This document shows, piece after piece, positions 26,640 through 35,958 of a stretch of 64,000 bases of DNA. Under the pieces are notes generated by a model. It saw only the letters and a program-made list of their open reading frames with translations, did not search any database and was not told the DNA's origin. Origin of the DNA: Streptomyces sp. SID12488 (GTDB lineage Bacteria; Actinomycetota; Actinomycetes; Streptomycetales; Streptomycetaceae); assembly GCF_010548275.1 (NCBI RefSeq), contig NZ_JAAGLT010000009.1, forward strand, positions 1-64,000, given 5' to 3'. Both the position numbers and the translations under genes were made by a program. Position 1 is the stretch's first letter. The number at the start of each line of letters is the position of its first letter.

Positions 26640-28397
26640 GTGGACGCGCAAGGCCGTGGGCGGGCGGACGACATCGACCCCGCAGACCAGTGGGTGCTCA
26701 ACCCGAGCACCGGCGAATACGAACTGCGACTGACTCCCTCCGCACCGCAATCAGCGGTCCCGGGACCTCGTCGAGCCACACCCGCCAACGCGGGTGCCGG
26801 ACGCGGGCGTTCGGCGGCGCCGGAGCGGGAGCAGGAGCGAGAGACGCACGGGGTGCCCGGCACGCCCGGGCAGGTACCGCCGCCGAGACGGCGACGCGGT
26901 GTGCCCGAGGAGCCGCTCCCCGGGCGGCGCCGCTCGCGGGCCCCGGAGAAGAAGAAGTCGAAGGCCAAGAAGGTGCTGCTCTGGACGGGCGGGACCATGG
27001 CCTTCGTCATGGTGGCCGCCACCACGGCCGGCTACTTCTACCTCAAGCACCTTGAGGGCAACGTCCAGACGACGGACATCGGCACGGCGGGCAAGTCCGG
27101 CTTCAGCAAGGACGAGGCCTTCAACATCCTCATCATCGGCACGGACAAGCGCACCGGTGCGGGCAACGAGGCCTACGGCGACGCGGGCAGCGTCGGGCAC
27201 GCGGACACGACGATCCTGCTGCACGTCTCCAAGGACCGGACGAACGCGACCGCGCTGAGCATTCCGCGTGACCTGATCGTCGACGTCCCGGACTGTCCGA
27301 CCATCCTGCCCGACGGGTCCGAGAAGATCGTCCGGGGTACCCAGGACGTCCGCTTCAACACCAGCCTCGGGCAGGACGATCGCGACCCGGGCTGCACCAT
27401 GCGCACGGTGAAGGCGGTCACGGGTATCTCGCCGGACCACTTCATGATGGCCGACTTCAACGCGGTGAAGACGTTGACGACGGCGGTGGGCGGGGTCGAG
27501 GTCTGCGTGGCCAAGGCCGTCAACGACAAGGAGTCGAAGCTGAAGCTGCCCGCCGGCAAGTCGACGGTCGAGGGGGAGCAGGCGCTCGCCTTCGTCCGTA
27601 CGCGGCACAGCTTCGGCAACCAGGGCGACCTGGACCGGATCAAGGTGCAGCAGCAGTTCCTCAGCTCGCTGATGCGCAAGATGTCCTCCAGCGACACCCT
27701 GACCAACCCGGCCAAGCTGCTGAAGCTCGCGGAGGCGGCCACCAAAGCGCTGACCGTGGACACCGGCCTCGGCAAGGTCTCCACGCTGAAGGATGTCGCG
27801 CTGGAGCTGAAGAAGGTGCCGACGAAGAACATCACCTTCCTGACCGTCCCGGTGGTCGACAACCCTGCGGAGCAGGTCCGGGCGACGGTTGTCGTCGGCC
27901 CGACGGGCCCCGAGGTGTTCAACGCGATCGCGAACGACGTGTCGTTCACCGCCGTCAAGCAGCAGAAGGCGAAGGAGGCGGCTGCCGTCGCGGCGCGCCT
28001 CAAGGGCACCAAGTCCGAGGCCTCCGAAGTGCGGGTGCGGATCCTGAACGGCGGTGCCGTCGGCGGCTCCGCACAGGCTGTTCTTAACTACCTGCAGAAT
28101 GATGAGGGCGTGACGAAGTCCGAGAACGCGGGCAACGCTCCGGCGGAGCTCGCGAAGACGACGCTGGAGTACGCGCCCGACCAGGCCGACCAGGCCCGGC
28201 GGCTGGCCGCCATCATGGGGCTGTCCGGTTCGGCCATGAAGCCCGGCGAGAGTGTGAAGAACTCCCAGGGGCTGCCCACCATGACGCTGACCCTGGGCAA
28301 GGACTTCAAGGAGGCCGGCGTCTCGCTCACCGCGCCGGCGAAGGCGCCGAGCGTGGACGGACAGTCCACGGCGGACAAGGTGAAGTGCGCCAGCTGA
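26640..28397 (+). CDS. LCP (LytR-CpsA-Psr) family cell-wall ligase 1
   Basis: 585 residues. A cytoplasmic N-terminal region of ~105 residues is rich in Pro and Arg, one membrane helix follows (~110-130), and the LCP domain lies outside the cell. LCP enzymes move a lipid-linked glycopolymer onto peptidoglycan. Visible motifs are NILIIGTDKRTGAG, LSIPRDLIVDVP (Arg210, Asp211) and FVRTRHSFGNQGDLDR (Arg320-His323). The C-terminal LytR_C domain begins near VRVRILNGGAVGGSAQ. GTG 26640 follows GGAGGATGCAGAACC. A hairpin and the second LCP gene follow downstream. Confidence 0.93.
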   Translation: MDAQGRGRADDIDPADQWVLNPSTGEYELRLTPSAPQSAVPGPRRATPANAGAGRGRSAAPEREQERETHGVPGTPGQVPPPRRRRGVPEEPLPGRRRSRAPEKKKSKAKKVLLWTGGTMAFVMVAATTAGYFYLKHLEGNVQTTDIGTAGKSGFSKDEAFNILIIGTDKRTGAGNEAYGDAGSVGHADTTILLHVSKDRTNATALSIPRDLIVDVPDCPTILPDGSEKIVRGTQDVRFNTSLGQDDRDPGCTMRTVKAVTGISPDHFMMADFNAVKTLTTAVGGVEVCVAKAVNDKESKLKLPAGKSTVEGEQALAFVRTRHSFGNQGDLDRIKVQQQFLSSLMRKMSSSDTLTNPAKLLKLAEAATKALTVDTGLGKVSTLKDVALELKKVPTKNITFLTVPVVDNPAEQVRATVVVGPTGPEVFNAIANDVSFTAVKQQKAKEAAAVAARLKGTKSEASEVRVRILNGGAVGGSAQAVLNYLQNDEGVTKSENAGNAPAELAKTTLEYAPDQADQARRLAAIMGLSGSAMKPGESVKNSQGLPTMTLTLGKDFKEAGVSLTAPAKAPSVDGQSTADKVKCAS

Positions 28398-28457
28398 GCA
28401 TTCCGAATTGATCAATGGGCATCTGCGCCAGATGTTTTTGGTGCGCCGGTTGACCTG

Positions 28458-28499
28458 ACAGGCCTGTCTTGCGTCTTACGGGACGCGAGGCAGGCCTGT
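28458..28499 (+). terminator. Hairpin between LCP genes 1 and 2
   Basis: 18-bp arms at 28458-28475 and 28482-28499 with two G-U pairs and a 6-base loop (ACAGGCCTG core). It lies 61 bases past the LCP1 stop and 33 bases before the LCP2 start, so it could terminate LCP1 transcription. Confidence 0.5.
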
Positions 28500-28531
28500 T
28501 CGACGGCGGCGCAAGGGTGGGAGGCAGGGGA

Positions 28532-30202
28532 ATGACGCAGAGCAGTGTGCATGGGGAGGGGACGCGACCTGGCGTCCGGCCTGCTCGGGTTCCGGGGCAG
28601 AGAGACGGCGCGCACGAGCAGGAGAGCGACTCCGGCGAAGACGACAGCAGTGGCGGAACCGGCAGCGGCGGTCCGACAGGAAGACAGCGACAGCCCGGCA
28701 GACGCAAGGTGCTGCGCTGGTCGGCGGCGACCCTCTCGCTGCTAATCCTCGCCACCGCCGGCATCGGATACCTGTACTACGAGCACCTGAACAGCAACAT
28801 CCAGAAGGGCAAGCGCAGCAGCGGCGACTCCAAGGCGCAGAAGACCGAGGCGAACGCGGCCGGGCAGACTCCGCTGAACATCCTGCTGATCGGCTCGGAC
28901 AGCCGTAACTCCGACGCCAACGTGTCCCTGGGCGGTGACAAGGCCAACCGCGGCAACCCGCCGCTGGGCGACGTCCAGATGCTGATGCACGTGTCCGCCG
29001 ACCGCAAGAGCGCGGCTGTGGTGAGCATTCCGCGCGACACCCGGGTCGACATACCGAAGTGCACGGACCCCGACACCGGTGCGAAGTTCGCGGCGACCAA
29101 CGACATCATCAACACCTCGCTGGCCCGGGGCGGCGCCGGCTGCACGCTGGCCACCTGGCAGAACCTCACCGGGGTCTACATCGACCACTGGATGACGATC
29201 GACTTCGCGGGCGTGGTGAAGATGGCCGACGCCATCGGCGGTGTCGAGGTCTGTGTGAAGCAGAACGTGTGGGACCACCCGCTGCCCGGTGTGTCCGGCG
29301 GCTCCGGGCTCAAGCTCACGGCCGGCAAGCACAAGGTCAAGGGCAAGCAGGCGCTGCAATGGCTGCGTACCCGGCATGCCTTCTACAGCGACCTGGGGCG
29401 TGCCAAGGCCCAGCACATGTACATGAACTCGATGATCCGCACGCTGAAGGCGCAGAACGTCTTCACGGACGCCGGACGGCTCACCGGACTGGCCGAGGCT
29501 GCCACCAAGTCGCTGACGGTGTCCGAGGAGCTCGGCACGGTCAAGGAGCTGTACGACCTGGGCATGCAGCTCAAGTCGGTGCCGACCGACCGCATCACGA
29601 TGACGACGATTCCGACCGTCGTTGACCCCCAGAACGCGAACCATCTGGTGACGGCCGGCGACGACGCCGAGCAGGTGTGGACGATGCTCCGCGACGACAT
29701 CGCCTTCGACGACAAGGGCGGCGCCGCGGCGACGAAGGCTCCGACGGCCGCGGCCTCGGCGACGGCCTCGACGGACCCGGCGGCCGATCCCGGAAAGATC
29801 GGCGTGCTCGTGCAGAACGGCACCCGGACGGCCACCCTCGCCGCGGTCGGCCGCCGGGCGACCGCGATCAGCGCGGTCCTCTCGGCCAAGGGTTTCACCA
29901 ACGCGGCGGCGGACACGTCCGGTTCACTCTCCGTGGAGAAGACGGTCGTGCACTACCCGAGCGCCGATCTGGCGGGCGACGCCCAGCTCGTCGCCAAGTC
30001 CCTCGGGATCCCGGCGAGTTCGGTGAAGAAGTCGACGGACGTCTCCGGCGTGACGGTGACCGTGGGCGCCGACTGGCGCGAGGGCAAGGCGTATCCGAAG
30101 CAGACGGCTCCGAAGGCCGGTCAACTGCCCACCACCGCCGACAAGGTGGTCGGTTCGGACACCGACGCGTGCATGGAGGTCTACTCGCCCTACCGCTGGT
30201 GA
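28532..30202 (+). CDS. LCP family cell-wall ligase 2
   Basis: 556 residues, the same plan as the first LCP gene: an acidic, Gly- and Ser-rich cytoplasmic N terminus, one membrane helix (SAATLSLLILATAGIGYLYY), the LCP domain and a C-terminal LytR_C domain (GVLVQNGTRTATLAAVGRRA). The key motifs are LLIGSDSRNSDANVSLGG, VSIPRDTRVDIP and LRTRHAFYSDLGRAKAQH. The ATG at 28532 is preceded by GGCAGGGGA. Similarity to LCP1 suggests an old tandem duplication; the acceptor glycan may differ. Confidence 0.92.
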   Translation: MTQSSVHGEGTRPGVRPARVPGQRDGAHEQESDSGEDDSSGGTGSGGPTGRQRQPGRRKVLRWSAATLSLLILATAGIGYLYYEHLNSNIQKGKRSSGDSKAQKTEANAAGQTPLNILLIGSDSRNSDANVSLGGDKANRGNPPLGDVQMLMHVSADRKSAAVVSIPRDTRVDIPKCTDPDTGAKFAATNDIINTSLARGGAGCTLATWQNLTGVYIDHWMTIDFAGVVKMADAIGGVEVCVKQNVWDHPLPGVSGGSGLKLTAGKHKVKGKQALQWLRTRHAFYSDLGRAKAQHMYMNSMIRTLKAQNVFTDAGRLTGLAEAATKSLTVSEELGTVKELYDLGMQLKSVPTDRITMTTIPTVVDPQNANHLVTAGDDAEQVWTMLRDDIAFDDKGGAAATKAPTAAASATASTDPAADPGKIGVLVQNGTRTATLAAVGRRATAISAVLSAKGFTNAAADTSGSLSVEKTVVHYPSADLAGDAQLVAKSLGIPASSVKKSTDVSGVTVTVGADWREGKAYPKQTAPKAGQLPTTADKVVGSDTDACMEVYSPYRW

Positions 30203-30226
30203 CGGCCGCCGCGCCGGTTGTGGGGA

Positions 30227-30276
30227 AACGAGTCGGGGCCTGCCGTCAATGACTGACGGCAGGCCCCCGACTCGTT
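30227..30276. terminator. Strong bidirectional terminator
   Basis: A 22-bp stem, 30227-30248 and 30254-30276, with one bulged C and a 5-base loop. It sits between the convergent LCP2 and glycosyltransferase genes and reads AACGAG on one side and CTCGTT on the other, so it can serve both. Confidence 0.8.
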
Positions 30277-30281
30277 GTCGT

Positions 30282-31331
30282 TCAGGCCGCGTTCGCGCCG
30301 TCGAGCACCGCCGGCCGACGGGCCGCGATCACCTTGCGGGCAAGCGACTTGGGGCTCGTCAAAAAGCCCCAGCCCCAGCACATGTGCATGGTGGCGAGGG
30401 CGACGGGGATCTGCAGGCGGGCCTTCAGGGAGAGCCCCTTGCCGGCCGGGACCGAGCCCGCCGCGATGGCCGCGAGGTAGCCGCCGGGCACCAGGAAGGC
30501 CCACGGGGTCAGTACGGCGCCCAGCAGCACGCCCGCCGCTATCGCCAGTACGGCGGTGGGCGGGGCGAGGTAGCGCAGGTTGATGGAACCCTCGTGGTAG
30601 CGGGCCACCACGTGGCGCCAACGGCCGTAGTCCTTGTACTGCTTGGCCAGCGCGCGCACAGAGGGCCTCGGCCGGTACGACACCCGCAGCTCGGGCGAGA
30701 ACCAGATGAGGCCGCCCGCCTCCCGGATCCGGAAGTTCAGCTCCCAGTCCTGGGCGCGGATGAACTCCACGTTGTAGCCACCCTGTTGTTCCAGAGCGGC
30801 GCGCCGGAAGACACCCAGGTACACGGTCTCGGCGGGCCCGGCCACGCCTCCCGTGTGGAAGGCGGCGTTGCCGACCCCGATCTTCGAGGTCATCGCGGCG
30901 GCCACCGCGTGCTCCCAGGCGTTCTCGCCCTCGGCGTGCATGATCCCGCCGACGTTCTGCGCGCCGGTCTCGTCGAGGAGACGTACGGCGGTCGAGATGT
31001 AGTCGGGCGAGAGCATGCCGTGTCCGTCGACGCGTACGACGACGGGGTGGCGGGAGGCCTTGATCGCTGCGTTCAGCGCGGCGGGCGTGCGGCCGGTCGG
31101 GTTGGGGACGGTATGGACGCGTTTGCTTGTACCGGCCGTTTCGCGTACCAGCTCGGCGGCGATCTCGTCCGTGCGGTCCGTGGACGGACCGAGGGCGATG
31201 ACGACCTCCATCTCGCCGGCGTACTCCTGGGCGAGGATCGCTTGGACGGCTCCACGCAGATGCCGCTCCTCGTCGAGGACGGGCATGATCACGGACACGG
31301 CGGGCAGCGGCACGTCGGGCTTGGCGTTCAT
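30282..31331 (-). CDS. Glycosyltransferase family 2, membrane-anchored
   Basis: 349 residues. Residues ~10-230 are a GT-A domain: VSVIMPVLDEERHLRGAVQA at the nucleotide site, VRVDGHGMLSPDYI as the DxD-like motif and IRAQDWELNFRIREAGG near the acceptor site. Two or three membrane helices follow (~255-310). It is likely to add a sugar to a lipid-linked glycan before the LCP proteins attach it to peptidoglycan. It lies on the opposite strand between LCP2 and LCP3. The start is ATG 31331; no strong ribosome site was evident. Confidence 0.9.
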   Translation of the reverse strand: MNAKPDVPLPAVSVIMPVLDEERHLRGAVQAILAQEYAGEMEVVIALGPSTDRTDEIAAELVRETAGTSKRVHTVPNPTGRTPAALNAAIKASRHPVVVRVDGHGMLSPDYISTAVRLLDETGAQNVGGIMHAEGENAWEHAVAAAMTSKIGVGNAAFHTGGVAGPAETVYLGVFRRAALEQQGGYNVEFIRAQDWELNFRIREAGGLIWFSPELRVSYRPRPSVRALAKQYKDYGRWRHVVARYHEGSINLRYLAPPTAVLAIAAGVLLGAVLTPWAFLVPGGYLAAIAAGSVPAGKGLSLKARLQIPVALATMHMCWGWGFLTSPKSLARKVIAARRPAVLDGANAA

Positions 31332-31482
31332 AGGGGGCTCACGTTACCGCGAACGGGGGACACCGACGCGCGCCGCCCGCTCCCTGACCCGGGCCGCAGA
31401 TCGTATGGGCCTACGGTGCTCACGGATCCCACGTTCGGCCCACTCCCCCTCCCCCGGCCTGCCTTCGCGGAGGTGTTCCCCC

Positions 31483-32958
31483 ATGCCCGCGTCTCCCGCA
31501 TCCCCTCGCTCCCCCGGTTCCCCGCAGCGCCGGCCACGGCCGTCGTCCGGGCGCCCGCGTCCACCCGTACGGCGGAAGAAGCCCCGTTGGGCCATGCGGG
31601 CGGTGACGACGCTGTCCGTCGTGGTGCTCGCCGCGGCCGGGATCGGGCACGCGGTGGTCACCAGCCTCGACGCCGACATCGCCCGCGTCGACCCCTTCAA
31701 GGACATGAAGAACCGTCCGCGGGCCGGTCACGGCATGAACGTGCTGCTGGTCGGCACGGACAGCCGGGAGAAGATCAGCGAGGCCGAGCGGCGCAAGTAC
31801 CGGCTCGGCGGCGCGCCCTGCCACTGCACCGACACGATGATGATCGTGCACATCTCGGAGGACCGGGAGCGGGCGAGCGTGGTCAGCCTGCCGCGCGACT
31901 CGTACGCCCGGACGCCCCCGCACACCGACCGCAACACCGGGCACCGGCACGGCGGACATGTCATCAAGCTGAACGCGGCGTACGCGGAAGGCGGTCCGAA
32001 CCTCACCGTGCGGACGGTGGAGAACATGACGCACGTGAAGATCGACCACTACCTGGAGATCGACTTCACCAGCTTCATGAAGACGGTGGACGTGCTGGGC
32101 GGAGTCGAGATCTGTACGCCCAAGCCGCTGAAGGACTCGTACACCGGGCTGAACCTGACGGCCGGGGAGCATGAGCTGAACGGCGGGGAGGCGTTGCAGT
32201 ACGTGCGTTCACGGCATGCCGACGGATCCTCCGACCTGGGGCGGATGCAGCGACAGCAACGCTTCATGGCGGCGCTGATGGCGCAGTCCACGTCGTCCGG
32301 GGTGCTGCTGAACCCGATGAAGTTCCGGGACATCACCCGGGCGGTGCTCGGGTCGGTGCGGGCGGACAAGGAGTTCGGCACGGGTGAGCTGCTCGACCTC
32401 GGGCGGGCCATGCGGCACTTCTCCCCGTCGTCGTCCGAGTTCACGACCGTGCCGATCGGGCGGATGGGGTTCGCCGTGAAGGGCATCGGTTCGACGTTGA
32501 AGTGGGACGACGCGAAAGCGGGGCGGTTGTTCCGGGCATTGCGGGAGGACGAGCCGCTGTCGGTGCGGAAGGGCGGGGGCGGCGGCAAGGGCGGGGCACC
32601 GGTGCGGGTGGAGGTGGCACCGCAGCAGATCCGGGTGCAGGTCGAGAACGGGACGCGCACGGTGGGGCTGGGGCGGAAGGTGGACCGCGCGCTGGCCGCG
32701 ACGGGGTTCCGGACGACCCGGGTGCCGGTGAACGCGCGGGAGCGGGGGGCGACGGTACGGACGGTCATCGCGTACGACCCCCGGTGGGACCGTTCCGCGA
32801 GGTCGCTGGCGGCGGCGCTGCCGGGGAGTTCGCTGCGGGTGGTGCGGGGGCAGGGGGCGCTGCTGAAGGTGACCGTCGGGGCGGATTATCAGGGGGTACG
32901 GAAGGTCCGGGTCGGGGAGTTCGGGGTGACCACGGGGGATGAGGTGGGGTGTCGGTGA
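31483..32958 (+). CDS. LCP family cell-wall ligase 3
   Basis: 491 residues. A short basic Ser/Pro/Arg-rich N terminus, one membrane helix (TLSVVVLAAAGIGHAVVTSL), then the LCP domain with LLVGTDSREKISEAERRKY, VSLPRDSYARTPP, VRSRHADGSSDLGRMQRQQR, and a LytR_C domain that starts near RVQVENGTRTVGLGRKVDRA. The insert YRLGGAPCHCTD near the front contains a Cys pair not seen in the other three. ATG 31483 is preceded by GGAGGTG. It is divergent from the GT2 gene with 151 bases between, so they may share a control region. Confidence 0.92.
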   Translation: MPASPASPRSPGSPQRRPRPSSGRPRPPVRRKKPRWAMRAVTTLSVVVLAAAGIGHAVVTSLDADIARVDPFKDMKNRPRAGHGMNVLLVGTDSREKISEAERRKYRLGGAPCHCTDTMMIVHISEDRERASVVSLPRDSYARTPPHTDRNTGHRHGGHVIKLNAAYAEGGPNLTVRTVENMTHVKIDHYLEIDFTSFMKTVDVLGGVEICTPKPLKDSYTGLNLTAGEHELNGGEALQYVRSRHADGSSDLGRMQRQQRFMAALMAQSTSSGVLLNPMKFRDITRAVLGSVRADKEFGTGELLDLGRAMRHFSPSSSEFTTVPIGRMGFAVKGIGSTLKWDDAKAGRLFRALREDEPLSVRKGGGGGKGGAPVRVEVAPQQIRVQVENGTRTVGLGRKVDRALAATGFRTTRVPVNARERGATVRTVIAYDPRWDRSARSLAAALPGSSLRVVRGQGALLKVTVGADYQGVRKVRVGEFGVTTGDEVGCR

Positions 32959-33115
32959 GGGATTTTTCCCACCTGCGCGTTTCCAGCCCCCGGCAAGGAC
33001 CCGTAACCCGGCCAGGCGCACACATGGGCGATTTGTGTCAGCTTCGCAACAGCAGTGCTCCTAATTTCCTACGACCCTTGTATAGGGCATAGCTCAGCAC
33101 TGCACACTGGTCCGC

Positions 33116-34438
33116 ATGAACGATTGGCCAGGCGCGTGGTCCGACGACAACCGCGACAACCGCTACGGACGTGGCAGCGCGAACGCACAGCCCGAGAGTG
33201 CGCGCGTGATGCGGCAGGCCCAGCGCGGCCAAGGCGGCCCGGGCGGTCAGAACCCGGCCGCCCCGCCGTACGGCGGCGGGGTGCCCCAGCAGCAGCCGTA
33301 CGCCGGTGACCAGGGCCAGGGCCCTTACGGCAACGGCTACGACAGCGGGTACAACACCGGCCAGGTCTACGGCGGCGCGCCGCAGGCCGGTGGCTCGGGC
33401 GGCGGGCCGGGCGGGCCCGGCGCCATGGGGAGCGGCGGACATGGTCCCCGCTCCGCACCGAACTGGCGCAAGCGGATCAAGTGGACCGCGATCACGGTGG
33501 TCACGCTGCTGGTCGTGGTGTCCGTCGGTACGTACTTCTGGGCCGACGGCAAGCTGAACCGCCAGGTCGACCTGTCCAAGGTCATCGACCGGCCGGACGG
33601 CGGCAAGGGCACCAACTATCTGATCGTCGGCTCCGACAGCCGTGAGGGCATGTCGGCCGAGGAGAAGAAGGCGCTCCACACCGGCTCCGCCGAGGGCAAG
33701 CGCACCGACTCGATGATGATCCTGCACACCGGCGACAACGGCCCGACGCTCATCTCGCTCCCCCGTGACTCGGACGTGGAGATCCCGACGTTCGTGGGCT
33801 CCGAGTCCGGCAAGACGTACAAGGGCACGGGCAAGCACACCAAGCTGAACGCGGCGTACGCGACGGACGGGCCCGAACTGCTCGTCCGTACCGTCGAGTT
33901 CAACACCGGCCTGCGGATCGACCACTACGTGGAGATCGGCTTCGCCGGCTTCGCGAACATCGTGGACGCGGTCGGCGGTGTGGAGCTCACCATCCCCAAG
34001 GGCGGGATGAAGGACACGAAGTCCGGCGCCAACTTCACGGCGGGCCAGCAGACCCTCAACGGCGAGCAGGCCCTGGCCTTCGTCCGCACCCGGTACGCCC
34101 TCGCGGGCAGCGACCTCGACCGTACGAAGAACCAGCAGAAGTTCCTCGCGGCGCTGGCGAGCCAGACGGCGACGCCGGGCACGATCCTGAACCCCTTCAA
34201 GCTGTATCCGACGATGAGCGCGGGCCTCGACACCCTGATCGTCGACAAGGACATGGGCCTGTTCGACCTGGGCGACATGTTCTGGGCAATGAAGGGCGTC
34301 ACGGGCGGCGACGGCAAGTCCATGAACATGCCGATCTCGGGCTCGACCGGCGGCAACCTCGTCTGGGACAAGGCGAAGGTGAAGACGCTGGTGACCGAAC
34401 TGAAGAACGACGACAAGGTCACCGTCTCCGGCAACTGA
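33116..34438 (+). CDS. LCP family cell-wall ligase 4, without LytR_C domain
   Basis: 440 residues. The cytoplasmic N-terminal ~110 residues are very rich in Gly, Gln, Pro and Tyr (QPYAGDQGQGPYGNGYDSG), then one helix (WTAITVVTLLVVVSVGTYFW) and the LCP domain with YLIVGSDSREGMSAEE, ISLPRDSDVEIP and FVRTRYALAGSDLDRTKNQQ. The protein ends soon after the LCP domain, so it lacks the LytR_C domain found in the three other copies. It is 158 bases past LCP3 and has its own AT-richer leader (CTTGTATAGGGCATAGCTC). No strong SD is visible. Confidence 0.92.
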   Translation: MNDWPGAWSDDNRDNRYGRGSANAQPESARVMRQAQRGQGGPGGQNPAAPPYGGGVPQQQPYAGDQGQGPYGNGYDSGYNTGQVYGGAPQAGGSGGGPGGPGAMGSGGHGPRSAPNWRKRIKWTAITVVTLLVVVSVGTYFWADGKLNRQVDLSKVIDRPDGGKGTNYLIVGSDSREGMSAEEKKALHTGSAEGKRTDSMMILHTGDNGPTLISLPRDSDVEIPTFVGSESGKTYKGTGKHTKLNAAYATDGPELLVRTVEFNTGLRIDHYVEIGFAGFANIVDAVGGVELTIPKGGMKDTKSGANFTAGQQTLNGEQALAFVRTRYALAGSDLDRTKNQQKFLAALASQTATPGTILNPFKLYPTMSAGLDTLIVDKDMGLFDLGDMFWAMKGVTGGDGKSMNMPISGSTGGNLVWDKAKVKTLVTELKNDDKVTVSGN

Positions 34439-34469
34439 GCGAACGCGCGGCCGGCCTTCACGACAAACC

Positions 34470-34507
34470 CGTTCGCCCCTGCCCGATCCATCGGGCAGGG
34501 GCGAACG
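34470..34507. terminator. Bidirectional terminator after LCP4
   Basis: A perfect 18-bp inverted repeat, CGTTCGCCCCTGCCCGAT at 34470-34487 and its complement at 34490-34507. It sits between convergent LCP4 and the acyl-CoA dehydrogenase gene and would stop transcription from both. Confidence 0.85.
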
Positions 34508-34538
34508 GTCGTTCGTGCCGGGTTACCGGGATACCGGG

Positions 34539-35696
34539 TTACGGCAGGTTGCGGGCCATCACGATCCGCTGGACCTGATTCGTTCCTTCATAAATCTGCG
34601 TGATCTTGGCGTCGCGCATCATGCGCTCGACCGGGTAGTCGCGGGTGTAGCCGTAGCCGCCGAGGAGCTGGACCGCGTCCGTGGTGACCTCCATCGCCAC
34701 GTCCGACGCGAAGCACTTCGCCGCCGCGCCCTGGAAGGTGAGGTCCTTGTCGCCGCGCTGGGACTTGGCCGCCGCCGCGTACGTCAGCTGACGCGCGGCC
34801 TCGATCTTCATCGCCATGTCGGCGAGCATGAACTGGATGCCCTGGAAGTCGGCGATCGGCTTGCCGAACTGCTTGCGCTCCTTGACGTACCCCTTGGCGT
34901 AGTCGAGGGCGCCCTGCGCGATGCCCAGGGCCTGCGCGGCGATCGTGATGCGGGTGTGGTCCAGGGTCTGCATCGCGGTGGCGAAGCCGGTGCCCTCGTC
35001 GCCGATCATGCGGTCGGCCGGGATGCGGACGTTGTCGAGGTAGACCTCGCGAGTCGGGCTGCCCTTGATGCCGAGCTTCTTCTCCGGGGCGCCGAAGGAG
35101 ACGCCCTCGTCGGACTTCTCGACGACGAACGCCGAGATGCCCTTGCTGCGCTTGGTGGGGTCGGTCACGGCCATCACCGTGTAGTACTCGGACTCGCCCG
35201 CGTTGGTGATCCAGCGCTTCACGCCGTTGAGTACGTAGAAGTCGCCGTCGCGGACCGCCCTCGTCTTCATGCCGGCCGCGTCCGAGCCCGCGTCGGGCTC
35301 CGAGAGGCAGTACGAGAACATGCCCTCGCCCTTGGCGAGCGGAGTCATGTACTTCTTCTTCAGGTCCTCCGAGCCGGAGAGGATCACGGGCAGCGAGCCG
35401 AGCTTGTTCACCGCCGGGATCAGGGACGAGGAGGCGCACACCCGCGCGACCTCCTCGATCACGATCACGGTGGCCAGCGCGTCCGCGCCCGCGCCGCCGT
35501 ACGACTCCGGTACGTGCACCGCGTGCAGGTCGTTGGCCACCAGCGCGTCGTGGGCCTCCTGGGGGAAGCGTGCTTCCTCGTCCACCGCCGCGGCGTACGG
35601 CAAGATCTTCGCCTCGGCCAGGGAGCGGATCGCGTCACGGAGCATGTCGTGCTCCTCCGACGGGCGGTACAGGTCGAAATCAGCCGATCCGGCCAA
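34539..35696 (-). CDS. Acyl-CoA dehydrogenase
   Basis: 385 residues. An FAD enzyme that desaturates acyl-CoA at the alpha-beta bond in fatty acid or branched-chain amino acid breakdown. The conserved segments are SYCLSEPDAGSDAAGMKTRA, WITNAGESEYYTVM, KLGIKGSPTREV, QLLGGYGYTRDYPVERMMRD and the C-terminal IYEGTNQVQRIV with the catalytic Glu. It starts at TTG 35696; chain-length preference cannot be told. A predicted promoter overlaps a palindrome 38-66 bases upstream, so it is probably repressed by a TetR-type regulator encoded elsewhere. Confidence 0.93.
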   Translation of the reverse strand: MAGSADFDLYRPSEEHDMLRDAIRSLAEAKILPYAAAVDEEARFPQEAHDALVANDLHAVHVPESYGGAGADALATVIVIEEVARVCASSSLIPAVNKLGSLPVILSGSEDLKKKYMTPLAKGEGMFSYCLSEPDAGSDAAGMKTRAVRDGDFYVLNGVKRWITNAGESEYYTVMAVTDPTKRSKGISAFVVEKSDEGVSFGAPEKKLGIKGSPTREVYLDNVRIPADRMIGDEGTGFATAMQTLDHTRITIAAQALGIAQGALDYAKGYVKERKQFGKPIADFQGIQFMLADMAMKIEAARQLTYAAAAKSQRGDKDLTFQGAAAKCFASDVAMEVTTDAVQLLGGYGYTRDYPVERMMRDAKITQIYEGTNQVQRIVMARNLP

Positions 35697-35733
35697 GGTC
35701 TCTCACGCTCCAAAGACGCTGTGTGACTGACGC

Positions 35734-35762
35734 TAACTACCGTTAAGTAACCCAGTAGGTAA
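35734..35762 (-). promoter_or_regulatory. Predicted acyl-CoA dehydrogenase promoter with overlapping palindrome
   Basis: Minus-strand -35 TTACCT at 35757-35762 and -10 TAGTTA at 35734-35739, with a 17-base spacer. The palindrome TAAC-GGTA-GTTA at 35734-35745 covers the -10, which is where a repressor would sit. The rest of the gap to the UDP-glucose dehydrogenase gene holds no gene. Confidence 0.45.
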
Positions 35763-35958
35763 TCCAAATTTTAAGGGCCTGCCCACCCCGGTGATACGTG
35801 AGCTTGGCGACAGGGGGGACTTCCGGGGGCTCCGCGGCGACTCCGAGGGATTCTGCCCCGTGAAGGCCCGCAACAGCCCCTGCCAGGCCGTGCCAGGCCC
35901 ACGACTATGCTCGCCATCGCACACACGACCACCCCCAGGCCACACCCCAGGAGCACCC

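Noticed and set aside
32959..33115. Possible c-di-AMP (ydaO) riboswitch before LCP4
   Set aside because: The leader is only about 150 bases and lacks the ydaO consensus segments.
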